A stretch of 64,000 nucleotides of DNA, from positions 1 to 64,000 of the forward strand of contig NZ_JAUCYU010000013.1 of the NCBI RefSeq assembly GCF_030373445.1. The letters are read 5' to 3'. Each line of letters starts with the position of its first letter. Within the stretch, counting starts at the first letter, position 1. Below the pieces are notes generated by a model. It was given only the letters and a program-made list of their open reading frames with translations. It was not told the DNA's origin and did no database searches. The translations under genes were made by a program, and so were the position numbers. The stretch comes from Roseovarius sp. Its GTDB lineage: Bacteria > Pseudomonadota > Alphaproteobacteria > Rhodobacterales > Rhodobacteraceae. Positions 8,602-18,600 of the stretch are shown in pieces.

Positions 8602-8916
8602 CTACTCGATCACCACGGCGGTGCCGCTCGCCGATACCATCAGCATCGACTGCCCCACCACCTCGTAATCCAGATCGACGCCGACAACCGCGTTCGCCCC
8701 CATCGCCGCCGCCCGCGCCTCCAGCTCGGTCATCGCCGTGTCGCGGGCATCCTGCAGCTTGCTTTCATAGGCGCCCGAGCGCCCGCCGACGATATCGGTG
8801 ATCGAGGCGAAGACATCGCGCACGACATTCGCCCCCATGATCGCCTCGCCCACCACGATCCCCTTGTAGGCGGTGATCCTGTGGCCCTCGATGGTGTTGG
8901 TGGTGGTGATGATCAT
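8602..8916 (-). CDS. YbjQ-family (UPF0145) protein
   Basis: A 104-residue protein with the UPF0145/YbjQ hallmarks: an N-terminal [18 protein letters not shown], the [29 protein letters not shown] core, and the C-terminal [13 protein letters not shown]. The fold is a dodecin-like pentamer and the function is unknown. I use ATG 8916, which overlaps the previous stop as ATGA; a longer version would add six residues. Its presence inside a suf operon is a context clue only. Confidence 0.9.
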   Translation of the reverse strand: MIITTTNTIEGHRITAYKGIVVGEAIMGANVVRDVFASITDIVGGRSGAYESKLQDARDTAMTELEARAAAMGANAVVGVDLDYEVVGQSMLMVSASGTAVVIE

Positions 8917-9170
8917 TGTTTGCTTTCCCGCCACAGCAGTTTGAATTGCGGTTCCTTCAGGTCCTGGAGAAACTCTTCCCCGAAACGAAACTCGTCAAAC
9001 TCCACGGTGAGCGCTTCGACCGGACTTCCCTGCAGTTCCACGATCGTGCCACGTGTGCCGTCGGGCAGCGTCACGCCATTGCTGACAACATCGCAAGCCA
9101 GCTCGACAACGTCATATTGGCGCGGAGGGCCCTCCGGCGCGTCTTGCACATTCAGTACAGGCTGCGTCAT
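8913..9170 (-). CDS. Small DUF4926-like protein
   Basis: An 85-residue soluble protein. The segment [20 protein letters not shown] followed by TRGTIVEL and a VEF strand resembles the DUF4926 pattern (x-D-V-V-x-L ... G-x-x-G-T-I-V-E ... V-E-F), a small beta-barrel fold. The gap between the two halves is slightly longer than in the usual family, so the assignment is tentative. It overlaps the YbjQ gene by ATGA and starts ten bases after the previous gene ends. Confidence 0.65.
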   Translation of the reverse strand: MTQPVLNVQDAPEGPPRQYDVVELACDVVSNGVTLPDGTRGTIVELQGSPVEALTVEFDEFRFGEEFLQDLKEPQFKLLWRESKQ

Positions 9171-9180
9171 CTCCGCGTCC

Positions 9181-9437
9181 TCAGTTAAAGCAAGCTATCG
9201 GGCTCACCGGGGCGAACATATTCCAGTCCTGGCGACACGGTGTCGGATTGGGATAGTCCCAATCAACGACAAAACCGGGGATCAGGACCCAATTCAGGAC
9301 TGTTTCGCCAACGCCGGCGCCAAGGGCCATATCAAGCCTCGCCCCATCATGGAATTGCCAAGGCCCGACAAGCAACAGCGCCACGAAGGAAAACACCATC
9401 ACCCAGACGATCCAGTCCCGTATCGCCGGCCGGGTCA

Positions 9438-9438
<1 letters not shown>
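9181..9438 (-). CDS. Small single-span membrane protein downstream of sufB
   Basis: An 85-residue protein with one clear hydrophobic segment (WIVWVMVFSFVALLLVGPW, about residues 9-27) and a polar C-terminal domain with CRQD and a final ACFN, so two Cys residues. ATG 9438 shares one base with the sufB stop (TGATG), so it is translated with sufB. No family recognised. Confidence 0.65.
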
Positions 9439-10970
<1,532 letters not shown>

Positions 10971-10988
10971 CTTCAAGCTCCTTTCAGC

Positions 10989-12011
10989 TCACGCCGCGCG
11001 GGCGCGATGCTTTGCATGCTGCCTTGCCCAGGCTTCGGCAAAGCGTGTCACGTCGTCTTCACTCGTCCCGGGGCCCAGCGACACGCGCACGGCGCTTGCC
11101 GCCTGGGTGTCGCTGTATCCCATCGCCCCCAGAACCCGGCTCGCCTTCACCTTGCCGCTGGAACAGGCCGAGCCTGCGGATATGGCAAACCCCGCCAGAT
11201 CCATCGCCATCACCTGTGTCTCGCCTTTCCATCCGTCGGAAATGAAGCAGGAGGTGTTGGGCAGACGCCGATCCGATTTCCCGACAAAAATAGTCTCTCT
11301 CGCCGATTCCTCAAGCAGTGTTTCTAGAATGTTTCTAAATTTCTCGATCTCGTCCCAGCCCCCCGCGGCCTGGTCCCGGAGCGCTGCTTCAATTGCGGCG
11401 CCGAAGCCCGCGATTCCAATGATGTTTTCGGTGCCCGAGCGGCGCCCCATCTCCTGCCCGCCGCCGGGGGTAAGCGCGAGGAAATCCACCCCCTGCTTCA
11501 CGATCAGCGCACCGATGCCCTTCGGCCCGCCCAGCTTGTGCGCCGAGAGAATGGCGAAATCCGCCCCGCTCCAGGCGAAGGAAAACGGAATACGCCCCAC
11601 CGCCTGCGTGATGTCAAGCAGAAGCGCCCCGTCTCGCGCCTCCGGCTCCGTCACGATCCCCGTCTCGGAATTCGCCAGTCCCATCGCGTAAAGCGGCGTG
11701 CCCTCGCCCTCCGCGCGCCGATGCGCCCAGAGCGCGTCATGCGCCGTCGCCTGAACCTCCACCGGCCCCGGCCAGCGCTCCATCACCCGCGCGGCTTCCG
11801 TCGCGCCGGAGGTGAACACCACCTCCTGCGGCTTGCACCCCACGGCCTCGGCCACCTGCGCCCTTCCCCGTTCCACCAAGGCCTTGGCCGCCCGCCCCTC
11901 GCCATGCACGCTCGACGGGTTGCCGGCCACGTCCATCGCCGCCACCATCGCCTCGCGCGCCTCGGGCCTCAACGGCGCCGTCGCGTTATGATCGAGGTAG
12001 ACCCGCGCCAC
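10989..12011 (-). CDS. Cysteine desulfurase, IscS/NifS group
   Basis: A 340-residue class V PLP enzyme. The PLP lysine is Lys159 in LSAHKLGGPKG and the persulfide Cys is Cys283 in SAGSACSSGKV, the IscS/NifS (group I) pattern, unlike SufS in the same operon. It is shorter than IscS (about 400). The start is GTG 12011. The stretch at about 11,280-11,345 is richer in A/T than the rest of the gene. Having two desulfurases of different groups in one operon is common in Rhodobacteraceae; this one may supply a different acceptor, which is inference. Confidence 0.9.
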   Translation of the reverse strand: MARVYLDHNATAPLRPEAREAMVAAMDVAGNPSSVHGEGRAAKALVERGRAQVAEAVGCKPQEVVFTSGATEAARVMERWPGPVEVQATAHDALWAHRRAEGEGTPLYAMGLANSETGIVTEPEARDGALLLDITQAVGRIPFSFAWSGADFAILSAHKLGGPKGIGALIVKQGVDFLALTPGGGQEMGRRSGTENIIGIAGFGAAIEAALRDQAAGGWDEIEKFRNILETLLEESARETIFVGKSDRRLPNTSCFISDGWKGETQVMAMDLAGFAISAGSACSSGKVKASRVLGAMGYSDTQAASAVRVSLGPGTSEDDVTRFAEAWARQHAKHRARAA

Positions 12012-12020
12012 TACGCCCCC

Positions 12021-12095
12021 CGCTTCTTCTGGCCGAAAATATCCCGGGGAGCGTTGAAACCCTGCCGGGGTTTCAACGTGGGGCAGCGCCCCCTG
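12021..12095 (-). repeat. Dispersed hairpin + GGGATATTT element (copy 1)
   Basis: Read on the minus strand, the element starts 23 bases after the iscR stop. It has a GGGGGCGCTGCCCC-type stem, then a strong hairpin (CGTTGAAACCC with GGGTTTCAACG, plus-strand positions 12052-12062 and 12068-12078), then CCCCGGGATATTTTCGGCC and AGAAGAAG. Related copies lie at 56,554-56,601 and 20,827-20,862. It fills the gap between iscR and the desulfurase gene. Confidence 0.7.
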
Positions 12096-12117
12096 CCACG
12101 GCTTTCACACCCACAGG

Positions 12118-12579
12118 TCACTGATCGTCGACCACCGGCACCAGCGTCGGCACGATCGGGCATGGCGTCAGCGAATTCTCCACCACGTCCGACAGCCGGG
12201 TCTGGTGCAGGAACACGTAGACATGGGCCGACAGCCCTTCCCACAGCCGGTTCGCCATCGACTGCGCGCGCGAGCCTGACGTGGCGCCCGACGCGCCCGC
12301 GCCCTTGTGCAGCGCGTCGACCGTCTCGTCGACCGCCTGCAACACCTCGCTGATGCGGATCTCCGCCGCCGGCCGCGCCAGGCGATAGCCGCCCCCCGGC
12401 CCGCGCACCGATTCCACCAGCTCGGCCCGCCGCAGCTTCACGAACAGCTGCTCCAGGTAGGGCAGCGACACCTTCTGCCGTTTCGAGATTTCGCCCAGTG
12501 TCACCAGCCCGTCCTTCTGGCTGAGGGCGATATCGACCAGCGCCACCATCGCGTAGCGCCCCTTCGTGCTGAGTTTCAT
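12118..12579 (-). CDS. iscR: IscR-like Rrf2-family regulator of the suf operon
   Basis: A 153-residue Rrf2 protein. The N-terminus MKLSTKGRYAMVALVDIA and the recognition helix region SLPYLEQLFVKLRRAELVESVRGPGGGYRLAR are typical IscR. The three Cys that bind the [2Fe-2S] cluster in enterobacterial IscR (about residues 92-104) are absent: that segment is HKGAGASGATSGSRAQSM. The only Cys is Cys140, near the C-terminus. A single-Cys IscR of Rhodobacter sphaeroides has been reported to bind a cluster and repress Fe-S genes, so the same is likely here. It is the first gene of the operon, behind a promoter with an overlapping palindrome. Confidence 0.92.
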   Translation of the reverse strand: MKLSTKGRYAMVALVDIALSQKDGLVTLGEISKRQKVSLPYLEQLFVKLRRAELVESVRGPGGGYRLARPAAEIRISEVLQAVDETVDALHKGAGASGATSGSRAQSMANRLWEGLSAHVYVFLHQTRLSDVVENSLTPCPIVPTLVPVVDDQ

Positions 12580-12662
12580 GGCCCCGACCCTCGCGAATAG
12601 ATTGACCTGACGATGCGCAAAGCTTATCTCGCTTGCAGCCCGATCCGGCCCCTGGCTGGAAA

Positions 12663-12677
12663 TTAGAATAATTCTAA
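12663..12677. promoter_or_regulatory. Palindromic operator at the iscR-suf promoter
   Basis: TTAGAATAATTCTAA is a perfect 7+1+7 palindrome. It covers the -10 box of the minus-strand iscR promoter, so a protein bound here would block RNA polymerase. Autoregulation by the IscR-like protein is the simplest reading. Confidence 0.7.
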
Positions 12678-12699
12678 GGTGCCAAGGGAAATTCGTCAA
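12671..12699 (-). promoter_or_regulatory. Sigma-70-type promoter of the iscR-suf operon
   Basis: On the minus strand, TTGACG (12694-12699), a 17-base spacer and TAGAAT (12671-12676) form a near-consensus housekeeping promoter. The expected transcript starts near 12663, giving a leader of about 85 bases before the iscR ATG at 12579. Confidence 0.75.
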
Positions 12700-12738
12700 G
12701 AATAGCCTCGGCACCCCTGAGATGGACAAAGGGACCAT

Positions 12739-13392
12739 ATGCCCGAGGTAATATTTCCCGGACCGGAAGGCCGGCTCGAAGGCCGTTATCACCCCCAACG
12801 CGAGAAAGACGCCCCCATCGCCATCGTGCTGCACCCGCACCCGCAATTCGGCGGCACGATGAACAACAAGGTCGTCTACAACCTGCATTACGCCTTCTAC
12901 AACATGGGTTTCACCGTGCTGCGGTTCAATTTCCGCGGCGTCGGGCGGTCCCAGGGCGAATATGATCAGGGCGTGGGCGAGCTGTCCGATGCGGCCTCCG
13001 CGCTCGACTACCTGCAGTCGATGAACAACAACTCCAAGCATTGCTGGGTCGCCGGGTTCTCCTTCGGCGCCTGGATCGGCATGCAACTGCTGATGCGCCG
13101 GCCCGAGATCACGGGCTTCATCTCGGTCTCGCCGCCCGCCAACATGTACGATTTCTCGTTCCTGGCGCCCTGCCCCTCCTCGGGCCTCATCATCAACGGC
13201 GGCGCCGACCGTGTCGCGCCCCCGGCCGATACCAAGTCGCTCGTGTCGAAACTGCAGGAACAGCAGGGCATCACCGTCACCCACGAGGAAATCGACGGCT
13301 CGGGCCACTTCTTCGAAGAGCCTTACATGGACACGATGATCGACACGGTCAGCGATTACGTCAAACGCCGGCTGACCGAAACCACGAGGTAA
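12739..13392 (+). CDS. Alpha/beta hydrolase
   Basis: A 217-residue hydrolase divergent from iscR. It shows HPHPQFGGTMNNKVV near the N-terminus, FRGVGRSQGEYDQG, the nucleophile elbow GFSFGAW (Ser about residue 112), an acid in GGADRVAPP and the His in GSGHFFE. This is the COG2945-type hydrolase often found in alphaproteobacteria; the substrate is unknown. ATG 12739 has AAAGGGA upstream. No signal peptide, so cytosolic. The first of three plus-strand genes. Confidence 0.88.
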   Translation: MPEVIFPGPEGRLEGRYHPQREKDAPIAIVLHPHPQFGGTMNNKVVYNLHYAFYNMGFTVLRFNFRGVGRSQGEYDQGVGELSDAASALDYLQSMNNNSKHCWVAGFSFGAWIGMQLLMRRPEITGFISVSPPANMYDFSFLAPCPSSGLIINGGADRVAPPADTKSLVSKLQEQQGITVTHEEIDGSGHFFEEPYMDTMIDTVSDYVKRRLTETTR

Positions 13393-13396
13393 GCCC

Positions 13397-13669
13397 ATGG
13401 GCGTGACCGAGGACCTGGCCGACGACCTGGCGACGCAAGTCATCAAGTATGTCGATGCCTCGGGCGACGAGGGCGTGGTGAACGAGATCGTGGCGCTGCT
13501 CGGCGCCACCTCGCAAACCGCCGAGGAAGCCTTCCTCACCTCCATGCGCGTGCGCCGCGCCAACATGAAGGCGCGCGCGCTGCTCCTGCAGAAGGTCAAG
13601 GCGTTCAAGGCAAGGCAGGAGGCGGCGGGCACCGCGGCCCCGCCCTCCGCCGACACGCCCAAGACATGA
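13397..13669 (+). CDS. Conserved small helical protein
   Basis: A 90-residue, mainly helical, charged protein with no membrane segment. It begins four bases after the hydrolase gene and overlaps the HD-domain gene by ATGA, so it is translated with both. The C-terminus (AAGTAAPPSADTPKT) is disordered. No known domain recognised; the tight coupling suggests a real gene. Confidence 0.7.
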   Translation: MGVTEDLADDLATQVIKYVDASGDEGVVNEIVALLGATSQTAEEAFLTSMRVRRANMKARALLLQKVKAFKARQEAAGTAAPPSADTPKT

Positions 13670-14250
13670 GCGAAGACCGCCTCGACGCCCGGATCGCCTT
13701 CCTGAACGAGGCCTGCCGCCTCAAGTCGGTCACCCGCACCACCACGCTCTGCGACGGCTCCCGCTACGAGAACTCGGCCGAACACAGCTGGCACCTCGCC
13801 CTCTACGCCATTGTGCTGGAAGACCACGCGCCAGAAGGCACCGACATCTCGCGTGTCATCCGCATGCTGCTCCTGCACGACATCGTCGAAATCGACGCGG
13901 GCGACACGCCCATCTACGGCAATACCGGCCACGACGACCAGGCCGAGCGCGAAGCAGAAGCCGCAAGCCGCCTCTTCGGCCTCCTGCCCCCGGACCAGGC
14001 CGACAGCTTCCGCGCCCTCTGGGAGGAGTTCGAAGCCGCGGAAACCCCGGACGCCCGCTTCGCCAAGGCCCTCGACCGCTTCCAGCCGCCCAACCAGAAC
14101 CTCGCGTCAGACGGCATCGGCTGGCGCGAAAACGGCGCCACCTGGGACAAGTTCGAAGCCCGCATCGCCCCTTCGCTGCGCGACACCGTCCCCGCCTTCT
14201 GGGCCCACATCGCGCCCAAGGTGAAGGCGTGGTTCTCACGAAACGGGTGA
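13666..14250 (+). CDS. HD-domain phosphohydrolase, YfbR/HDDC2 type
   Basis: A 194-residue HD protein. The metal ligands are visible: His in NSAEHSWHLAL, the HD pair in MLLLHDIVEIDAGDT and a later Asp in ALDRFQP. The layout matches YfbR/HDDC2 enzymes, which remove phosphate from 5'-deoxynucleoside monophosphates. The exact substrate is inferred from the family. Cotranslated with the preceding small protein. Confidence 0.88.
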   Translation: MSEDRLDARIAFLNEACRLKSVTRTTTLCDGSRYENSAEHSWHLALYAIVLEDHAPEGTDISRVIRMLLLHDIVEIDAGDTPIYGNTGHDDQAEREAEAASRLFGLLPPDQADSFRALWEEFEAAETPDARFAKALDRFQPPNQNLASDGIGWRENGATWDKFEARIAPSLRDTVPAFWAHIAPKVKAWFSRNG

Positions 14251-14260
14251 TCCCGCCGCA

Positions 14261-14278
14261 GGGTGGGTGAAACCCACC
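14261..14278. repeat. GGTGGGT...ACCCACC hairpin (copy 1)
   Basis: A 7-bp inverted repeat with a three-base loop lies 11 bases past the HD-protein stop. A closely similar hairpin follows the fur-like gene at 63,771-63,788. Both follow a 'CCGnAG' lead, suggesting one dispersed family. There is no T-run. Confidence 0.55.
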
Positions 14279-14324
14279 ACTCCGCAACCGACGCGCCGGG
14301 ACGCCGCGCCACCCGTAAGGCGCG

Positions 14325-15278
14325 TCACCGCCAGAGCTGCGCCCGGTATATCATCTCGTCCCAGAGGGCCGGGAAATCGGGTTCCGGCTCTATCGCCCGT
14401 CCCAGCGCCAGCGGATAGCTCAGGAAATGCGGCCGCTTGGTGTCCGGGCTGCAACGCGACAGGTAGCGCTCGGCAAGCCCGCAGAAGATATCGTCCGGCT
14501 TGACCGCCTTGACCATCTCGTAATGAAAATACCGCGACCGGCAAAACACCACCCGCCGATAGAACACCGGCAATGTCTGCAACAGCTGCCGGAAAAAGGA
14601 ATCCCCGAACACCAGCACCGTCTTGTCGCTCAACGCCTGCGGCGACGAGACCAGGAACATGAGACCGTCATTCCCTTGCAATCCGTTGCTCGCCATGGTG
14701 TTCGGCACTGCCTGCCCTTTCATGACAAGCTGTGTCTCGCCGACCGGATCGGCAAACTTGCGACCAAGGTCACCGAAAAACGCGGTGGATTCCGTCAGCA
14801 GCGCCCGGAGCATGGTCATCCCCGTTTCGATCTCCTCGGGAAAAAGGTCCGCCAGCAGCGCCTCTGTCACGCCAAGCACACCGGGGGCGGCATAATGCGT
14901 ATCCGTCCGCGACATGGCCGCCGGGTTCTCCCGAAGCGCCTCAACCGGGTAGAGAATATTGTCCTCCGCCCTGGATCCGGCCATGACCGGCCCGTAGCAC
15001 CGCTCGTAAAGTGACGAGAACTGCTCCGGCAGGTCGATCTTTTCCCGAAGGACAACGCATTTCTCGGGAAAGATGACCATCCGAAACCGCCGGCCCGTCT
15101 TCGCGCAGAAATCCGTCCGGGCCTCGGCATTGTTGCGGAAAATCCGCGGCGACTTGCGATCCGGGCTCTTTACGCCAGTGAAGTACGAGAACACCCCGTG
15201 CTTTCCACCGCGAAGAAATATGTAATCGTCGCGCCCGACATAAAGCCCGTTTGCGTCAGCGTCTGCTTGCTGGTCCAT
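14325..15278 (-). CDS. AlgX/AlgJ-like SGNH-domain protein
   Basis: A 317-residue protein with the pattern of the SGNH-like acetyltransferase domain of AlgX/AlgJ: GRDDYIFLRGG near the N-terminus, DTHYAAPG in the middle (compare D-T-H-W-S-P-x-G) and VFGDSFFRQLL (the GDSF block). These contain the Asp-His and Ser of the catalytic triad. No signal peptide is clear with the chosen ATG at 15278. Relatives add O-acetyl groups to exopolysaccharides, but no alginate or MBOAT partner is nearby, so the substrate is unknown. The gene stands alone on the minus strand. Confidence 0.72.
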   Translation of the reverse strand: MDQQADADANGLYVGRDDYIFLRGGKHGVFSYFTGVKSPDRKSPRIFRNNAEARTDFCAKTGRRFRMVIFPEKCVVLREKIDLPEQFSSLYERCYGPVMAGSRAEDNILYPVEALRENPAAMSRTDTHYAAPGVLGVTEALLADLFPEEIETGMTMLRALLTESTAFFGDLGRKFADPVGETQLVMKGQAVPNTMASNGLQGNDGLMFLVSSPQALSDKTVLVFGDSFFRQLLQTLPVFYRRVVFCRSRYFHYEMVKAVKPDDIFCGLAERYLSRCSPDTKRPHFLSYPLALGRAIEPEPDFPALWDEMIYRAQLWR

Positions 15279-15656
15279 CACGTCGCATTTCCCAATCAAC
15301 TTTTTACCAATTCCGCGTCTCCGCCGACGCAGTTCCGATTGGCGCAAGCGCCGCGTCAAACGGTAACTGCGGGAAGAAGGCGGCCGACATGTCCAAGACA
15401 CCACCATGCCTCGCGGCAACATTGCCCGTTCCCGGCCCCGGATCAAGCGATTTACCCTCCGGCCCGGCCTCTACCGGCCCATCCTCCGCTCACCGGTCCC
15501 GGCCCCTCACACCGCCGTTGCGCCCCGCACAACATCCGGTACCACCCCCCACCGCACGCCACATCAACCCGGCCAATCACCGCCAAGAACACCGACAAAA
15601 TACCGACGTAAGACCGACGTGATACCGACCCGCCAAATCTCAACGAAATCAGCCCG
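15279..15656. other. 378-base gap with a repeat element and no gene
   Basis: This lies between the end of mfd and the start of the AlgX-like gene, both on the minus strand. It contains the header and 11-bp units listed at 15,547-15,629. The remaining part should hold the promoter of the AlgX-like gene, but I see no convincing boxes. Open frames here are short, Pro/Arg-rich and not coding-like. Confidence 0.6.
15547..15629 (+). repeat. Header plus 11-bp ACCGAC tandem element (copy A)
   Basis: A 22-bp header at 15547-15568 is followed, after 22 bases, by four ACCGAC cores spaced exactly 11 bp apart (15591, 15602, 15613, 15624). The second copy at 59,547-59,629 has the same header with one change and the same spacing. 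It lies just beyond the end of mfd. Confidence 0.75.
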
Positions 15657-18600
15657 TTAACCCCGATTCGCCTTCTTCTTCTCGACGACCTTCTCCGCAA
15701 GGTCCCGGGCAATGGCGAACGCCCCCTTGATCTTGTCGCTTTCCTTGGTCCAGTCCCGCCGCACGACGATCTTGTTGTCCTTGACCTTGGCCATGCCCCT
15801 CTGGTCCTGCATGAACTGCACAAGGCCCTCCGGAGACGCGAACTTGTCGTTGTGGAACTGGATCGTTGCCCCCTTCGGGCCCCCGTCGAGCTTGGCAATC
15901 CCCGCCCGTTTGCACATCGCCTTGATCCGCACGATCAACAGCAGCGTGTTCACCTCCTTCGGCAGCTTCCCGAACCGGTCGATCAGCTCAGCGGCGAACC
16001 CCTCCAGTTCAACTTTGGTGTGCAACCCACTGAGACGGCGATACAATCCCAGCCGCACGTCCAAATCCGGCACATACTCCTCGGGGATCAGAACCGGCAC
16101 GCCGAGGTTAATCTGCGGCGCCCATTGCTCGTCCGTCTCGGTCAGCCCTTCCAGCTCGCCCGCCCGGATCTTGGCAATCGCCTCCTCCAGCATCGACTGG
16201 TAAAGCTCGTAGCCCACGTCGCGCATCTGCCCCGACTGTTCCTCGCCCAGCAGGTTCCCCGCCCCGCGAATATCCAGATCTTGGCTCGCCAGCGTGAACC
16301 CCGCCCCCAGCGTATCGAGGCTCCCCAGCACCCGCAGCCGCTTCTCCGCCGCCGGCGTCAGCGGCACGCGCGGCTTGGTCGTCAGGTAGGCATAGGCCCG
16401 CACCTTCGACCGCCCCACACGCCCCCGGATCTGGTAGAGTTGCGCCAGCCCGAACATGTCCGCCCGGTGCACCACCATCGTGTTGGCGGTGGGAATATCC
16501 AGCCCCGACTCGACGATCGTCGTCGCCAGCAGAACGTCGAATTTCCCGTCGTAAAACGCGTTCATCCGGCTATCCAGCTCGCCCGCCGCCATCTGCCCAT
16601 GCGCCACGACGTAGGACACCTCCGGCACCTGCTCCTTGAGGAATTCCTCGATCTCCGCCAGGTCCTTGATCCGCGGCACCACGAAAAAGCTCTGCCCGCC
16701 CCGGTAATGCTCGCGCAGCAATGCCTCGCGAATGGTCACCGTGTCGAACTCGCTCACATAGGTCCGGATCGACAGCCGGTCGACCGGCGGCGTGCCGATT
16801 ATGCTGAGATCCCGGACACCTGAGAGCGAAAGTTGAAGTGTCCGCGGAATAGGCGTGGCGGTCAGGGTCAGCACGTGCACATCACTGCGCAACTGCTTCA
16901 GCCGCTCTTTGTGCGCCACCCCGAACCGCTGCTCCTCGTCGATCACCAGCAGCCCGAGATTGGCAAACCGCACCCCCTTGGCCAGAAGCGCATGCGTGCC
17001 CACCACGATATCCACCTGCCCCCGCGACAGCGCCTCGCGCGTCTTCGCGGCCTCGGTCGTCGACACGAACCGCGACAGGGGCCGCACCGAGATCGGAAAG
17101 CCCCGGAACCGCTCGGCAAAGCTCTGGTAATGCTGCCGTGCCAGAAGCGTCGTCGGCGCGATCACCGCCACCTGGTATCCCTGCAGCGCCGCCACGAAGG
17201 CCGCCCGCATCGCCACTTCCGTCTTGCCGAACCCAACATCGCCACAGATCAGCCGGTCCATCGGCGTGCCGGAACTCAGGTCGTTCACCACGTCCTCGAT
17301 CGCGCGCAGCTGGTCGTCGGTCTCCTGGTACGGGAACCGGGCCGAAAACGCCTCCCACGCGTGGTGCTCGGGCTCCATCACCGCGCCCTTGCGCAGCGCC
17401 CGCTCGGCGGCAATCCGGATCAGCCGGTCCGCCATCTCGCGGATGCGCTCCTTGAGCTTGGCCTTCTTCGCCTGCCACGCGCCGCCCCCCAGCCGGTCGA
17501 GCAAGCCTTCCTCGTGCCCATACCGGCTCAGCAATTCGATATTCTCGACCGGCAGGTAAAGCCTTGCCCCTTCGGCATATTCCAGGCTCAGGCATTCATG
17601 CGCCGCCCCCGCCGCCGTGATCACCTCCAGGCCGTGATACCGCCCGATCCCATGATCCACATGCACCACCAGGTCGCCGGGGCTGAGCGATTGCGCCTCG
17701 GTCAGGAAGTTCTCCGCCCGCCGCCGTTTGCGCGGCGAGCGGATCAGCCGGTCGCCCAGCACGTCCTGCTCGGCAATCACCGTCAGCCCGGGCGACTCGA
17801 ACCCGTGTTCCAGCCCCCAGACCGCCAGGTGCAGCCCGCGCTTGCCCACGCCGCCCACGTCGCGCACCGTGACCGCGCCGATCAGCCCCTCGTCCTCCAG
17901 CAAACCCTCGAGCCGCTCCCGCGCCCCCTCGGAATAGCTCGCCAGAAGCACCGGGCCCTCACCCATCTTCGCTTCGATATGGTCCTTCAACGCCCCGAAA
18001 AGGCTGATGCTTTCCTGCTGCCGCTCGGGCGAGAAGTTCCGCCCGATCCGCCCGCCCGCGTCGATGATGTTGGGCCCCGGGCTCTTCGCCAGCGGCGAAA
18101 ACGCCAGCCGCCGCCGGTCGGCCACCGCCGCGTTCCACGCATCGTCATCGAGATAGAGCTGCCCCGGCGGCACCGGCTTGTAGATCGTCTCGGCCCGTTG
18201 CTTCTGCTCCAGCGCGTGCCGCCGCGCCTCGTACTGGTCCTGCACCGTGTCCCACCGCGACAGCCGCGCCGCCTCGACCTGGTCGTCCAGCGTCACCGGG
18301 GCCCCGGGCATGTAGTCGAACAAAGTCTCCAGCTTTTCATGGAAGAACGGCAGCCAATGCTCGATCCCGGCATGTTTCCGCCCGGCGCTCACCGCCTCGT
18401 AAAGCGGGTCGTCCGTGCCCGCGGCACCGAACTCGATCCGGTAATTCTGCCGGAACCGCGTGATCGACGCCTCGTCGAGGATCACCTCGCTCACCGGCGC
18501 CAGCTCGACCTTCGAAAGCTTCTCCGTCGTCCGCTGGCTGCCCGGATCGAACCGCCGCACGCCGTCCAGCACGTCGCCGAACAGGTCCAGCCGCACCGGC

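Noticed and set aside
12118..13932. A 604-codon open frame joining iscR to antisense of the hydrolase gene
   Set aside because: Only the last 153 codons are IscR. The rest runs through the divergent promoter and opposite two plus-strand genes.
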